Shown in pieces: positions 24,130 to 36,978 of a stretch of DNA of 64,000 nucleotides. Numbering within the stretch: the first letter of the stretch is position 1; each line of letters begins with the position of its first letter. The stretch spans positions 424,013 to 488,012 of the forward strand of contig CAJNOJ010000052.1 of NCBI GenBank assembly GCA_905250025.1, written 5' to 3'. The notes under the pieces were generated by a model that had not been told where the DNA came from, made no database searches, and saw nothing but the letters and a program-made list of their open reading frames with translations. Origin of the DNA: Adineta ricciae (taxonomy: Eukaryota; Rotifera; Eurotatoria; Adinetida; Adinetidae). A program made the position numbers and the translations under genes.

Positions 24130-24797
24130 TCAGATGCTTTTGTTCAATGAATATTGAATTTAATGATAATTAATCAAGCATTTCAGATTCTTTGCACTTT
24201 CATGTTATAACTATTTATCGTGTATTTTCACTGGCAATGTGTTTGAATAAATTTTTATACTAACCACGCATATGAAACATGCTCCAGCTGTTTATAGTTA
24301 AGCTTCTGTTTTTCTACTCTCAAAATACGTTTTACAACACTATTAGAATCATTTCATACACTTGTTTTCGTATACTTTGTCTTTCACATCATTTCGTAAG
24401 AAATATCATATGACCATCTATGATCAAAATAATCGTTTTTGATAATCCATCCAAACGATATATTACATGATAGCAAATACACCAAAGGTTATAGTCCACT
24501 CAAAACACTCGTGAAAAGTAACATGATATTAATGACGTTAATAAAATTTTTATCGTTAAACATAATAATCAAACGGATACTCGTACAATTGTACGACGAA
24601 CAAACAAATAAAAGTTTTATCGTCGTACTGCGAACTAATCGGTCGAAAATCAAATTTAGTGTTGCTTGCATTGCCGGGGAGAGGCATGCATCTTTTTATT
24701 GAAATTTACAAAAAGAAAAGAGTGGGGATAAAATCATAGAATCATCGGCAATACTACAATGCCATAGATTTACAAGTATAAGAAGCATTAAAATTGT
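24130..24797. other. Intergenic region with a short inverted repeat
   Basis: 668 bp between the disordered-protein gene and the 3' end of the SLC6 gene. A 264-bp open frame at 24439-24702 has no recognisable content. A perfect 9-bp inverted repeat is present at 24591-24628 (listed separately). TTTATT at 24695-24700 would be a polyadenylation signal for the minus-strand SLC6 gene. Confidence 0.5.
24591..24628. repeat. Inverted repeat, 9-bp arms, 20-nt loop
   Basis: GTACGACGA at 24591-24599 is matched by TCGTCGTAC at 24620-24628. The loop is AT-rich. It lies in the 3' flank of the SLC6 gene. It may be a chance hairpin. Confidence 0.5.
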
Positions 24798-27100
24798 TCA
24801 TCTGTTGGTGTTTCTAAGGTGGTAATAAATAAAATAGATAACGATACTCAGCGGAGCTATTGAGGTCAACGCATAACCGACGATTTGAAATAGCAATGGA
24901 TAGACAAATGATTCATACGAAATCAAGCTCACGGTACGAAATGCTATGGCCAGCATACTGAACAGCCATATCGGCACAACAATAATCCAGCAAAGCCATA
25001 TATGTGTTAGACGACGTTTTAAAACTTCACTAAAAGAAAAAAGAAATCATTAATGTTTCTGAATTTCGATGCGTTACTTTACCTAATATGTGTGATGAAT
25101 GTCTGGCCAGGCCACTGCGGTGGTGGACATTTTTGAAACCATGATTTGAATGTTGTGCGATAGGCAAAGAGAACTGTCGTTAACTGTGCAATACATATAA
25201 TTAGCAATGGTAGAGCACCACAAATGTAACCATCAAAGATATTAAAGATGTAGAATCCAGCTCTAGTAGTCATGAGAAGACCGAATGAAAATGAAATTAG
25301 AACATAGACAGCAACAACCAATTCTCGTCGAATTTTTCGTCTTTTAGGTGATCGTTCGTACCATTGATCGAGTTTATCGAGTGTTGCTGTAAGCACTAGA
25401 AATGCAAAGAATTTAATGAGAAAGAAAAGAAACTACTGTAGAACTCTATTCGTACCACTTTCACATGTAACAAATTGCGAATCGATACCAAGTAAGAAAA
25501 TCATAAAAAAGAATGTTATTGCCCAAAAATGTGGTAACGGCATAAGACTAATTGCTTTCGGATAAACAATAAATGCAAGACCGGGTCCACTGGACACAAC
25601 TTGTTCAATAGATACATTAGCTTTATGGCTCATAAAACCCAACACAGGAAATACAACAAAACCACTGAAGACATTCGTCAATATGCTTGTTGTACCAGTT
25701 ACAGCAATATCACGATAGAAATTATAATCAGGCCGGTTATAACTTGACAGAGCCGGAATAATACCCCAGCCAATACCATAAGCCCAAAGAACATGTCCTA
25801 AGAGATAAAAAAAATTCTTTAGAAAAGCTTGGCTTCATTGTGAAGATAGTTTTCACCTGCTGCTTGTATCCATGCTTTTTTATTTAATAATGCTTGTCCG
25901 TTAGGTACTAAATAATATTTTAAACCACTCCAAGCACCGTCTAGCGTCATTCCTCGAATAAATAATGCAATCATTGGTAGGTACGGGAATAAAGCTGTGA
26001 ATATGGCCACACGGCTTGTTAATTTAATACCTTTCCATAAGCATAGGTAAATAATTGTCCACATGACTACTAAACCAACAACACTTGGCCAATGGAATGT
26101 TGATAGACCATCAAAATCGTCTGATACATTGATAATCGATGTATTCCAAAAACGCTCAACTGAACTGATAATACTTGTTGTTGTGTTCATCTGTAATGCG
26201 TCATCTCCTAATAAAAATATTATAAAAAAAACACAGATCGTTACATAACGAAAGAACATTATCAAAAGAGAAACCTTCGATTACCTACTTCATCGCTCCA
26301 CGGTAGTCGACAACCGATGGAGGCAAATGAATGATAGAGATAGAGTCCACCCCAGACCATAATCATGACATAGTATAGAGCACCAAAGAACGATATAGTT
26401 ACTGAAGCAATACCGATTCCACGCATTGCTGGCGCAAATTCCCAACAACCGACGGGACCTTTTCGTGAAAATTGACCAAGTGCTGTTTCCATCATTAGCA
26501 ACGGAATACCACATAGGACACAAATAAGTACATAAGGTATGACGAAAGCAGCACCACCATTCTGAAACGCCAAATACGGAAAGCGATAGAGACTGCCTAA
26601 AATAGAAAATTACGATTAATCATCGATTATTAGTTTTCACATCGTTCGTTATCACTGCATTTGTACAGATTATTATTATCAGTCTATTGACACATGCAAA
26701 ACGATACTTTACGTTTAGTATCAGTTTTCAAATTCGCTGCGACCTTGACTACGAACGGCTCGATTTGAAAGTGAACTTAGCTAAGTAATCTTCGCCTAGG
26801 TATTGAATTATGCTTGCTTATCTTACCAAGTCCGATAAGTCCGCCAAGCGTGGTAATTAGATAATCACAGTTATTCGACCATGTTTCACGTGTATCTTCT
26901 TCGCCAAGAATTGGTTTTCCGCTGGAGTTTGAAGGATTATTTACAATAATTGTAGTTGCATTCGGTTCTGGTTCAACTTCAGCGATATCACGTGACGATT
27001 CAGAATAATCGTCGAAATTGATGCGTTGTTGCAGCGGTGTTTGTTGTTGTTGGTCGGTAGTAAGCAAAGAAACAAACATGCTCGCTGAATAAGATTTCAT
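24798..27100 (-). CDS. SLC6: SLC6 family transporter with altered ion-binding residues
   Basis: Six exons: 26827-27100, 26285-26596, 25857-26207, 25456-25797, 25083-25395, 24798-25029. The frame is kept and the product is 607 aa, the usual SLC6 length, with twelve predicted helices. The N-terminus (about 75 residues) is polar. TM1 reads GLIGLGSLYRFPYLAFQNGG, TM3 region YYVMIMVWGGLYLYHSFAS, TM6 YGIGWGIIPALSSYN, TM7 FSGFVVFPVLGFM, TM8 LLGIDSQF. The long extracellular loop 2 has N-x-S/T sites (NTTT, NTS, NVS). The family moves amino acids, neurotransmitters or osmolytes with Na+ and usually Cl-. A Gly at the subsite A position of TM1 fits an amino-acid type substrate. Oddity: the Asn of the usual N(V/F)WRFPYL is Ser here, and the TM6 and TM7 polar ligands for Na1 and Cl- are also replaced, while the TM8 Asp-Ser of the Na2 site is kept. 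Confidence 0.92.
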
Positions 27101-28771
27101 CTTAACAATTTAATCAAATCGAACATCATTTCTTTGTTATGTTTTATTGGACTTTGGATGCAATGATTTATTAGCGACGAAACGATATAAATCCTCGGCC
27201 ATGAGTCTACACACCCTATTCCTCTTTCTTTCTCTTTCTTTTTCACATAAATAAGAGAACGATAAACATAGCTTGGTTAACAACGTATGCACTCTGTTCT
27301 TTCCTTTCCCTAACAAAATATTTTTTGTTCTTTCATCTCATACAATGCATAGAAAACGTCTTTTCTTTCCTATAGAAAAGAATTTCAAGAACGCATAGAA
27401 AGGGAAAAAACTCAAACGAAGCTTGGATCGTGCTTTTACTGCTTCAATACAGTTCGTTTTTGTACACCTGTACTCTATAGTACTGTACGTGTTGTACAAA
27501 TGTCAAACTAGTAGATGATTCATTTACTACTAGTACTGCGTGTCAATCGATCCAGAATGAAAATACTCTCTTCGTTAGATGTCAGCGTATGACGTATAAT
27601 AGTCCTAAGATCTAATTTTACATGTGCTCAGAGGAAATATTTCTACCCGAGCTATGCCAGAATCTGTTTTGTATTCGATAATATATGATTGAGAAAAAAA
27701 AGGGAATCAACATCATGAGTAGAAAGAAAATATGTGAAGATATGTAAGAATTTTTTCTCATATATATGCGTTGGCATTCTACCATAAACTTTGCTCTTTG
27801 AAGTACCAGTGATATATTTGTGGATTATTATGATCCAAAGTGCAAATCTCTGTATTGACATCGTTTCATGTAGATCAAGACGAAGGAGATACTCGCCCGA
27901 TCAAGAATGATTTGCATATAAATCAATCAGAGCGTAGATATGACGAAGAAAATCTTTTACTAATGATTTATACGCTTAACTATTTGTTTCTTGTGAAAGT
28001 TATCTATTATACAAATGTATTGCATTATGTGTCACTCATATTGATTTATAATCGCAATGAATCGAAAATAATGTTTGGAAAAGAACGAATACGTTTTCAT
28101 TTGCTGAATACATGGTTATAATCTTAAAGAATTCGGAGAAGAAGAAGAAGAAACAATGACGATAGGAATCCGCATTCTTCTACATATATTGTCCAAAGAC
28201 ACAGTGAAACAGCATGTTGACACATCTCATATAATAAAGAACAAATTATGTATTCCGATTATTCCTCATTCGAACAATGGGGTGCGTGCATTTCAAGGAG
28301 GCAGGAGTTGATCTTAGTCGATAGGAAGATGTGATGGTATATTAGGTAGAATGTTAATCATAATATATTTATTGTTGAGAAAAGGAAAACAGAAACGAAC
28401 CGCATGTCATCATAGTCACACTGAATGGATATGAAGGAAAAGATCACGGAAATATTCCGACTTGAAAGAGTCACAGTTCAGAGTGCAATATGAAAGAATA
28501 AAAGACATTAAAAATGAGAGAACAAGTGCATAACAACTGAATTAAAAAGAAACAAAAACAAGCAGAGAGCGACTAATCCACCATTATGTATGTGTGCGTG
28601 TGAGCAGAAGATATGAACCATGCATATCCTTTTCTTGTTTAAGTTCATAATCGTCGAAAATAAATAGAGAGAGAGAGAGAGACAGCCACGCAGAAAATAC
28701 AAACAAATCGAATGACGGGAAAACTGTATAACAATAATAGGTTATCGATGTAATAATATTGCAGTACTAAT
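27101..28771. other. Intergenic region SLC6 to eIF4G
   Basis: 1.67 kb, AT-rich, holding the SLC6 promoter side and the eIF4G 3' flank. An open frame at 27840-28121 (+) has no recognisable features. A short (AG)n tract is present at about 28666-28681. No RNA gene was recognised. Confidence 0.55.
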
Positions 28772-31700
28772 CTATTCTTTGACATCTTCCTCTTCGGGTT
28801 CAGCATTCCGTAACCAATCGAAAAATCCGGTCGTAGATTTCACAATTTCGTCGTAGCCTACGAGAACGAACAAATAACACTCATATAATTCACGATTCCA
28901 TTTCAACTTACCATCACGATCGGATTCATCTGGGCGCTCTAGCCATTTAATGAACGTTTCTTCTCCCACACAATCTGCGTCATAGAATTTATCGAATAGT
29001 AGTTGTGCCATTTCTACGAATAGAAAACATATTATACGTATGACTGAACGACGAATGAACGTTTACTTACTTGATGGATGTCCAAGTTTGGTGACAAAAT
29101 TTTGAATAGCGTAAACTGCTTGAATTTCATCTTCTGATTTTGTTTCGATGATACTACGTAAAATATTCATGTTTTGTTTATCAATGAAATCTTGTATTGA
29201 CTGCTTTTCATCGCGATCGACTAAACGGGCTTCCAGATACGATAAAACTATATTTCGAATATAGTATTTGCTGGCCGGATTCATATGCTATCGTGAACAG
29301 AGAAGTTAGTAAAATTAAATCTTGTACGTATACACATACTTTCTGAATATAGGCTTGAATATTAGTATTGGTCACAGACGCGCATTCATCGTCTTCTTTT
29401 CCAAATAATTGAACCAATTTAGGATCAGCTGCAATTGAATTTGAGGTGTTGGTAGTTGAGGATGTGCTTTCTTTTTGTTCGGATAACCAATTGTATTCAT
29501 TAAGGAACGAAGAGTCAATTATGCTCGACTTCAATAGATCATTGAGAGAATAACCAGTAGATTCCCAAGATTTCTGCACTTGAGACTTGGACTAGAAGAC
29601 AAGAGCATAGAAATACACGAGATAAAAGCGAAGATGATCGGTTCTTACAGAAAACTCTGAAGCGTATCGGATAATGTATTGAAACAATTGTTTAGTTTTG
29701 TCATCGGGAACAGATCGTAAGATAGGTTTCAATAATATCATATTCGATTCTGCAACACCCATAAATGCACCAAGAATTTCGCCTATATATTGCCAAATGA
29801 ATGGAATATCGACTATGTAATCGGGTACAGCTTCGACTACCATTTGAAAACTGAAAATAATCAACACAAAAGTAGATGTCATGTTACACATTGATATTTT
29901 TCGTACCCAGTGGGGAATCCGTCGTTTGATATCACTTTTTGTCTGGAGGCACAGCCAAGTAGATGTCCGATAGCTTTTCGTGCGCGTGGTTTCGCTTCTA
30001 ACACATTCGTGAATAGTTCTCGAACGATAATTGCTTGCTGATTAGTGTTCGATGTGCAAAAATCAGTCAAATCTTCGATAGCTTCCTGCAAAATAAGAGA
30101 AAAGTCATTACTAAAAGTGTATCATTTCGTTCAGCAACTTACTTTCACGGAGCGGTCATGTTGATCGGAATAGTTTTCTGTATATTCTTCAGATAACGCA
30201 TGTACGCGAGATCGAGTTTTTTCTTCATCGAACGCTTGATTATTTTCTGTCGACGAAGTTGCAGATCTTTTAGTCGTACTTGGGTCCGGTGAAGCATTAC
30301 GAGATTGTTCACGGCTGACAGCACGTGATCCTTCACGTGAATTTGACATTGATGCGTTACTGGAGTTGGCTTCTTCGTTATCGCGTGATAACCCCTAAGA
30401 GAAATACGAAAATAAAATAGATGAATGGTGATCACACAAGTGTTGTTCTAATTTACATTGACTGGTGGACGTTGGGTAGAGTTAGAGACAGCCTTGGAGA
30501 ATAACATGTTTTGTGGGCGGAACGATGGGATAGAAGTTGTCAAAGGTTTAGTGATTCTAAAAGAAGAGCTTGCCACTTCTAGAATCATATGCACATCTAA
30601 ATTTTAAAATGCTCACCGGTTGGCATTGGTTTGGTCATCTTCAGTTTTTTTTTCAGTTGTGCTTGCTTTACCCCAGACTCCTTGCGGTTTTAAATTCAAT
30701 TGCTATAAGGACAACAACTTGTATAAGTAAATCTCGGAAATGATTATCATGCTTACTGGTGCATTAGCTTTCTTGTCTGTTGATTGATATTGTCGTATGG
30801 AGTTCACGTTAAAGCCTTTATCGGTTCGATCTGAAGCTTGTCGATTTGATTGTTGTTTTGATCCGCTGCCTCGACTTCCTCGCGATCCTGTATATAATGG
30901 TGGATTACCCGATCCGTAATTGTTATTTCCACCGGTATTGTTTCGATACTGATCTGCTCGTTGTTGTCTGTCACGTTCCTCTTGTTCGCGTTTGCGTCGA
31001 TCTTGTTCATGAATTTCATCGATGGTTACTGGCTTGGCTTCAGCCATACGAGGAACCCACTTAGCCTACACAGAAAAGTCAGATCGTAAAGTCAAAAATA
31101 TTCTTTGAGCATCAATTACCTCTCTCAGTTCTAACAGATCTTGAATCATAAATCGTGTGCGTGGTGATATTTGATTTTGTTGGACAATGTCGTTCAACTC
31201 ATTGTAGGTTTTGGTCATTGCTTTCTTATTCGCTGGCTAAAATAAAAACATTTGTCAGTCGGATTAGGAATCAAAGCTGATCGATAATAGAACATGCTGT
31301 TAAACATAAAACGAGTGTTAGTGAAAACATTTGCAATTTTAGTGATTTTATCGTATACTAACTTTCTGTTGCTATTCAAACACAAAGGCGAAAAGAAAAG
31401 AATCATTACAAAATCCCAGACAGTATATTTTGAAATACTATACCTTTTCATCAAATGTTTTGCCAACAGTACGTAGAAGACGACATAAACATTCGAGATT
31501 TTCCTCATCGGTTTTGTCTTTCAGTAAATTTTCCATACAGCTGTACATGATGGATTCTGTTAACATTCCTAGTTTGAATAGTTCACCAATAAAGCTACAG
31601 AGAGAAAAGTCAGTTTGCGCTACTTCGCTTTCTAGTTTGGACTTACAGTATATTGCCGAAATGTCGTCGTTTTGCCTTGTTCAAAGCTTCCTCTAAGTTC

Positions 31701-34015
31701 TCTGCTTCTTCTTTCTGAAGTTTTTCGTCGGTGATTTTATCGACCTCTGCTTTTCGTCGGTCATAGTTAATGTCTTCTCGATAATCATTTTCAAAACGTG
31801 TTTGACAACGTGATAATAAAACTTGCCGAAAAGAAATTGTTGTTGTCTGACCATTTTGATTTGGTGTTGTGATTTGTTTCTTTTGAAAACTATCACATAA
31901 TTCAGCATACATCGAACAGTATTTAGGTTCTTCGATAGCTTTCGAGAAGATAATATCGATCATTCCTTCTAATCGCTCGTGGCGATCAAGTTCAAGTTTT
32001 TCCAATTGTTCGACTAGTATTGTTCGATTTTGTGGTGTTAGTTTGTTTAAGATTAATCGAACATCCCGAATGAATTGAGCGGTAGCATCGATAGTCTTTT
32101 GTTTTCCGGTATCGATCTCGCGGACAAATTTCAAATTCGTTGGTCGCTTCTGTGCAAGGGGAACAGAACGTTTACTAAGAAGTTCTTGGATACTGTATTG
32201 AAGACGTTTTGATTGTGGCGAATCGGTTACGGTAGATGTCGGTGGAATATCTTCAGATGCCTCACTCGATGACGTTTGTTGAGGTAGTTCTACATGGCTG
32301 GAAGATAATAATCTTTCGTCTGTTGATTGATTCTCTGCATCAGACTACAACGAGATAAAGGATTACAGACGTTAGAATTTCCATTATTCGACTATACTCT
32401 TGCTCTTCGGGAATAAAAGATTTTCGTCCGGAAGTGTTTAGATCGTGATACCATAATTTTACTCGAACGAGTGTTGTTTTACGAAAGTTTAAGATTTCAA
32501 AATGCTTCATTTTTGTTTACAAGGAGACAGCTATCGTTTCTTTTTTTCCCGACTATTGCACAATATCAGCTTTTCTTATGCATGACGATGGTGATAAGAC
32601 ATTCTTACAACGTCGAATGGAAAAGAAATTTCAATGATTCACTGCAACAAAATGGCGTCGCATGAGTCAGACTGGGAAAAAACTCAATAGGATTATGACA
32701 TGCTCATTACTCGTGCAAAAAATCGTTCAATTTAATTTCAATACTCGAAAATAAGTCCAAAAAACTCCTGAGCTGTTTGATTAAATACAACACTTACCAC
32801 AACTTCCGAAGGTATAGACTCGATCTCGTATTGTTCTGACAATTCTGAACAATCTTGTTCATTATCATCGTCAACAGCATTTTGATTGGTTTCACTACTC
32901 GATTTATCATCGACATCATTTTGAGTATGATCATCAACTTGACTAGTTTGTGTAACTGAACCACCATTGACTGAAACGCACGCTTTCTAAATAACACAAT
33001 CATAGGCGATAGGACTATGGGAATCAAGCGATTTTCTTGACTTTACCTTATCGGAAAAGGGTTTTTTAACTTCATTCGATGCTACTAAAGACGACACACT
33101 TGTTGATGGACTACTTGTGTCCACACGTTGATTAGATGATGGGTCAACAATTGCTAACGGAGTTCTTTTACGTTTTTCTGAAATAAAATTCATAGGATTA
33201 AATGTGTCTATTGCGTGCTATATCAATGATACTCTACCTGGGACTTGCGAAGACTGAGGTGGATACACATATGCTTGACTGATCTAGAAAAAGTAATGAA
33301 CGTTTGTCAAAATATATAAACTATTCGCTGATCACATCATTGAACGTGAGAAACTAACCGGCGTTGGTATTTGTCCGCTGTTAGCTATATAGTAAGGTCT
33401 GGTAGACATTGGAGTAGGTGTTTGGTATGGCGACATGAGTGTATGATTAGGAACTGCTACAGCAAAATAAAGCAAGCATTGATTAAAAAGGTTTTTTATT
33501 TTGACAAATATTACGTTGATATGGTTGAGGCGGTACAAATATTGGCATTCCTAAATTCGATGTGGCATTTTGCGATTCATTCGGCGGTCGGATAAGAGGA
33601 ATTTGTGGATTCTAGCAAAGCAAACAAACTCAATTCTTTTCAGTATCATATATAAAACGAAGATCATACTTGGAGATTATTTGGATAGACAAGTGTGCCA
33701 TGTTGTCCATAAGATTGATTCATGTACATTGGTCGTGTTGAATACATAGTGGGCATCTGAGGGTAATACTAGATAGGAAATACATGTAGATGAGACAGAC
33801 ACATTGATCGAAATCTTACTGGAGCTGAGTTATAAGGGTTAGATATGTTTGAATCATAATCTGTAAAAATTCAATAGAGAATATTTCTTATAGAGAAGAA
33901 TTCAATGAATTTTGTCCCTACCTGACCCATTCGCACTGAAATGACCATTTGGAGGTTGAGAATACTCATTCATGTTTGGATAATATATTGGCTGCTCAGG
34001 ATTCATAGTTTGCAT
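28772..34015 (-). CDS. EIF4G: Eukaryotic translation initiation factor 4G
   Basis: Twenty-one exons (minus strand, 5' to 3'): 33922-34015, 33820-33860, 33670-33768, 33515-33611, 33359-33456, 33238-33283, 33047-33177, 32798-32986, 31647-32344, 31444-31594, 31120-31236, 30757-31065, 30617-30702, 30457-30556, 30143-30394, 29907-30085, 29649-29850, 29340-29591, 29071-29287, 28912-29013, 28772-28857. All junctions are in phase; the product is 1181 aa. The N-terminus is Tyr/Pro/Gln-rich. YSIQELL near residue 315 fits the eIF4E-binding motif YxxxxL-hydrophobic. MIF4G spans about 350-600 ([40 protein letters not shown]), MA3 about 815-930 and the C-terminal W2 domain about 990-1175 ([13 protein letters not shown]). 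The scaffold joins eIF4E, eIF4A and eIF3 at capped mRNA in the cytoplasm. The 207-bp intron 31237-31443 is the longest in this gene. Confidence 0.96.
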
Positions 34016-34740
34016 GAAATATGACAAAGAAAAATGAAAAGATTTCTGTTAAGTATCTGCTTCGTTCTATTAATTTGATGCACGTATCGAATACCGATTA
34101 GTCATAGGAGGAAAATGCCACTTAGTGGTCGATGATAGTTTGATTGTTTAGAAGAAGAACTGAATCAATAAATTATTATTTAATCCAAGACAATAGGTTG
34201 AAAGGATGTTAATTAAAATAAATTGTTAATTGTTCTTCTCGTCGATAACTGGACGATTAAAACTGATTGTTGTATAAATAAATACTAGAAAAGAAAGAAT
34301 CGATGAGAACTGATTTTGACGAATAACGTCACTGAATAACAACTATGTATTTGAATGTGTACTCAACGCCTGCGCTTGTGAAGTGAAAAGAAATAAACGA
34401 GAAAAGACATTCGATGATGCATGTTGCTCTTTTTTTCCTACGAGAGAAAAGAAAAATCCAACGTTAGGATAGAAAAAAAAATTTCGAAATTTCTTTTCAT
34501 ACGAGGAGGGGATGCCAAATCATTTTTAATTGGTTTATATCAATGAATCATTAGATTAGAAATCTTATTTGAAATTATAGCCTCCTAATTAGTTTCTTAT
34601 TATTATTAAATCAATAAAATAACAAACAAAATTAAATCGACTATATAGCTTCGTGTTCTTTGCTCATTTAATTAGCTTCCATAGAATTCTTATAGACTTT
34701 TATAGTCAGATGTCACTAGTTTGTAGTTGTGGGTCGTTGA
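34016..34740. other. Intergenic region eIF4G to VAMP
   Basis: 725 bp of AT-rich sequence with many stops in all frames. It should contain the eIF4G promoter (near 34016 and upward) and the VAMP 3' UTR. Nothing further is visible. Confidence 0.55.
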
Positions 34741-35019
34741 TCAATAGACGAATTTGCTAAACATGATTAACATGATCAATACAATGAGAACAGTAAGCAG
34801 GGTCAGCGCGATCTTAATCATTAGAAGATTATTTTTGTACCACATTCGCCATTTCGCTTCGTTGGTACAACGTGCAAAGCGGTCCGTTTCATCGTGTAAA
34901 TGCGCAGCTGCTGTGCTCAGTTTTTCCAAGTTAATATGTCGTTGTTCTAATAGATGGATATTTTCTCTTGTAAGATTCGTTACACCAGTGATTTCGTTCT
35001 GAAGTTGCTCCAAAGACAT
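34741..35019 (-). CDS. VAMP: R-SNARE, VAMP8-like (synaptobrevin family)
   Basis: A single-exon frame of 92 aa with a clear ATG at 35019. There is almost no N-terminal extension, then a 60-residue SNARE helix (LQNEITGVTNLTRENIHLLE), a zero-layer Arg in EQRHINLEKL, a juxtamembrane Trp/Lys-rich segment (WRMWYKNN) and a C-terminal transmembrane anchor (LTLLTVLIVLIMLIM) ending just after the membrane. Length and the LQ.E..GV...T..N start resemble VAMP8 more than VAMP1/2; there is no longin domain. R-SNAREs pair with three Q-SNARE helices to fuse endosomal or secretory vesicles. Lack of introns is unusual for this window but there is no sign of decay or of a poly-A tail suggesting retroposition. 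Confidence 0.9.
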   Translation of the reverse strand: MSLEQLQNEITGVTNLTRENIHLLEQRHINLEKLSTAAAHLHDETDRFARCTNEAKWRMWYKNNLLMIKIALTLLTVLIVLIMLIMFSKFVY

Positions 35020-35507
35020 GATCTATGTCGGCACAAAGTATCTGATAAGTCCTTTTCACGATGCGAGAATAATTTATAGGTTTGCTTATTCACGTAGACA
35101 CATGTCAATAAGTACTAGGCACGTATGAAATGATAAGAGAATTTGTATTTTTTTGGTAAATATTGTAATTTCAATGCATCACAAGAATAAAATCAACAAT
35201 TGTTATTCTTGTGTCAACTTTATGAACAACTACAGCGGGAACCCGTGCATACTGCACGGTAGTATTTATCACTATAAGCTGATTTTCTGTCAGAATCAAG
35301 AGATTAGAAAGTATATATAACTAAAATCTCTGCCGCTCACAGAAACCCCAATATTATTTTGTCAATATTCTTTGATAACCGCTTTTTGAACAGAGTCTCA
35401 GCAAAAATTCTAGAAACTTCTGGAATATTCTATAAACCATCATATCATTGTTGATTTTTAATCTTTAACATGTGACTCGGCACGGATAAACACACACACA
35501 CAGAACA
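35020..35507. other. Intergenic region between VAMP and repeat copy A
   Basis: 488 bp with no gene. It includes a short CA run near 35491-35502 directly before the repeat and the 5' flank of the VAMP gene. Confidence 0.5.
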
Positions 35508-36978
35508 TTATTCCCTTTTCTGAAAGAAAGGGTTATACAGCGGTTAAACGTTGTGCTAAAAAGCTTAAAGTTTGTCTGTCAGTGTGTCTGTCCTATCCAA
35601 TCAGAAATCAGCATTTCTAAAAATCAATGAAATTGATCGATAGTTGTTAGAAAATGATTACCGGTAGGGTAATCGAGGTCGGGGAACTTGAATCTGAGGT
35701 TAGTTTTAACTAATTATTAACTAGCCACGACTTATTAACATCCATTGTCAGAGTAGACCGAAAGATTTCTGACGTCGGGAAATTCGAATTTGAGGGTGAA
35801 TCTCGTCTTGTTTTCTGAGTCTGGGCTTGTTCCTTCCTCTTTACAAAGGAGATATTTTTCTTTATCTGTTCTGAAATCTTTTGTAGAGGATAATGAGCTG
35901 AACGCTATTCATGGACGTCATGTGTACAAAGATAGTAGCTCAAGAACTTACACGAAAAGATCTAATGCATTGTACATAATGATGTTTCTAATCGAAGAAA
36001 TCCGAAAAAGTGATATGAGCTTGGTATGATCTTTGCTTTGTAGACTACCTACATCATGCCTTTTCATGGGAATTTAGTAGAAGTAGTTCGCAAAGTGATA
36101 TACCCGTTAGTGGAATTCCATCTTAGTAACTACTGACGCGTGGACTATACGAAGAGTATTCTGAACACATGCAGCACTAAGAAAGATGTTCGTTTCGAAG
36201 CAAATCATACAATAAGATTTTCTTATCTAGTTTCTTGGGGTAGTCGAATGAATAGAAGATCACGACTGTCGAAGCGTCAATAAAAGAAAACCCAATCATT
36301 CAGTTGGGAAGTTAATCAAAGGCGAAAGGGATAACAGAGACAGCATGGCAATGGCTAGCCGTGAGTGACCGACCGGAGGGAGGTCGACGAACGACTAGGC
36401 GTTTAAATGCTAGATTAATCCTAAAGTGTACGCTTAGAATAACCTTGTCAGGCTTCAGATAATTTTGAAAGGGATTTGACGAATGGATATTCCTCAATGA
36501 AAATATTCGACAAGGTATCACTTTGTTAACAACAGAGAAAAGAATCGGTTTATCACTGGACAACACAGGCGAATGTTCAAACTTTTCAAGAAGTCTACTG
36601 TATATCGTCCGTCTATGAGTGACTTAGTAAAGCATTTATGAAAATTTCCATGCGCGTGATGTGAAAAAAGAAAAACAGAGGACAAAGGTCAATGGTTGGC
36701 CGTGAGTGGCCGTCTGACTAGCCGTTGAGCGATGAATTTTTCAGTCAACATAGTTAGTGCTGGAGAATTCTCCAGTGACAAATGGCTAATCGTTCAGATT
36801 CCTAAAACGACTTTTGCATCCTATTCACTCTAGTGTGTGACATAGTGCCATGATTCAGTTGAGCACTAGTAGCAATCGCAGTGCGTTTTTTCTCTTTCGA
36901 AGTCTCTGAATGTGTTCAGCATCCGGAAAAGTCTTTCAGAAAAGGGTCAGCGAATCCAAAGGATGAGCGTTACTTGTA
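35508..36978 (+). repeat. Dispersed repeat family, copy A
   Basis: About 1.47 kb matching copies B (49728-51440) and C (59107-59988) in inverted orientation. Shared blocks include the right end CTTTCAGAAAAGGG (36933-36946) followed by the AATCCAAAGGATGAGCG segment, a GC-rich block at 36353-36400 with GGCTAGCCGTGAGTG, and the left end CCCTTTTCTGAAAG (35513-35526). The two 14-bp ends are exact inverted repeats of each other. A short frame around KSFVE (near 35875-35895) is also recognisable in copy B. No transposase or reverse transcriptase frame is present, so it looks non-autonomous or decayed. Confidence 0.7.

Noticed and set aside
27840-28121. 93-codon plus-strand frame between SLC6 and eIF4G
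   Set aside because: No recognisable domain and composition follows the local AT bias; insufficient to call a gene.
31215-31508. 97-codon frame across the eIF4G intron 31237-31443
   Set aside because: It overlaps flanking exons in the wrong frame; the intron borders are fixed by phase and MIF4G homology.
35790-36029. 79-codon frame in repeat copy A that matches part of a frame in copy B
   Set aside because: Only a short stretch around KSFVE is shared and both frames are interrupted; treated as part of the repeat, not a gene.
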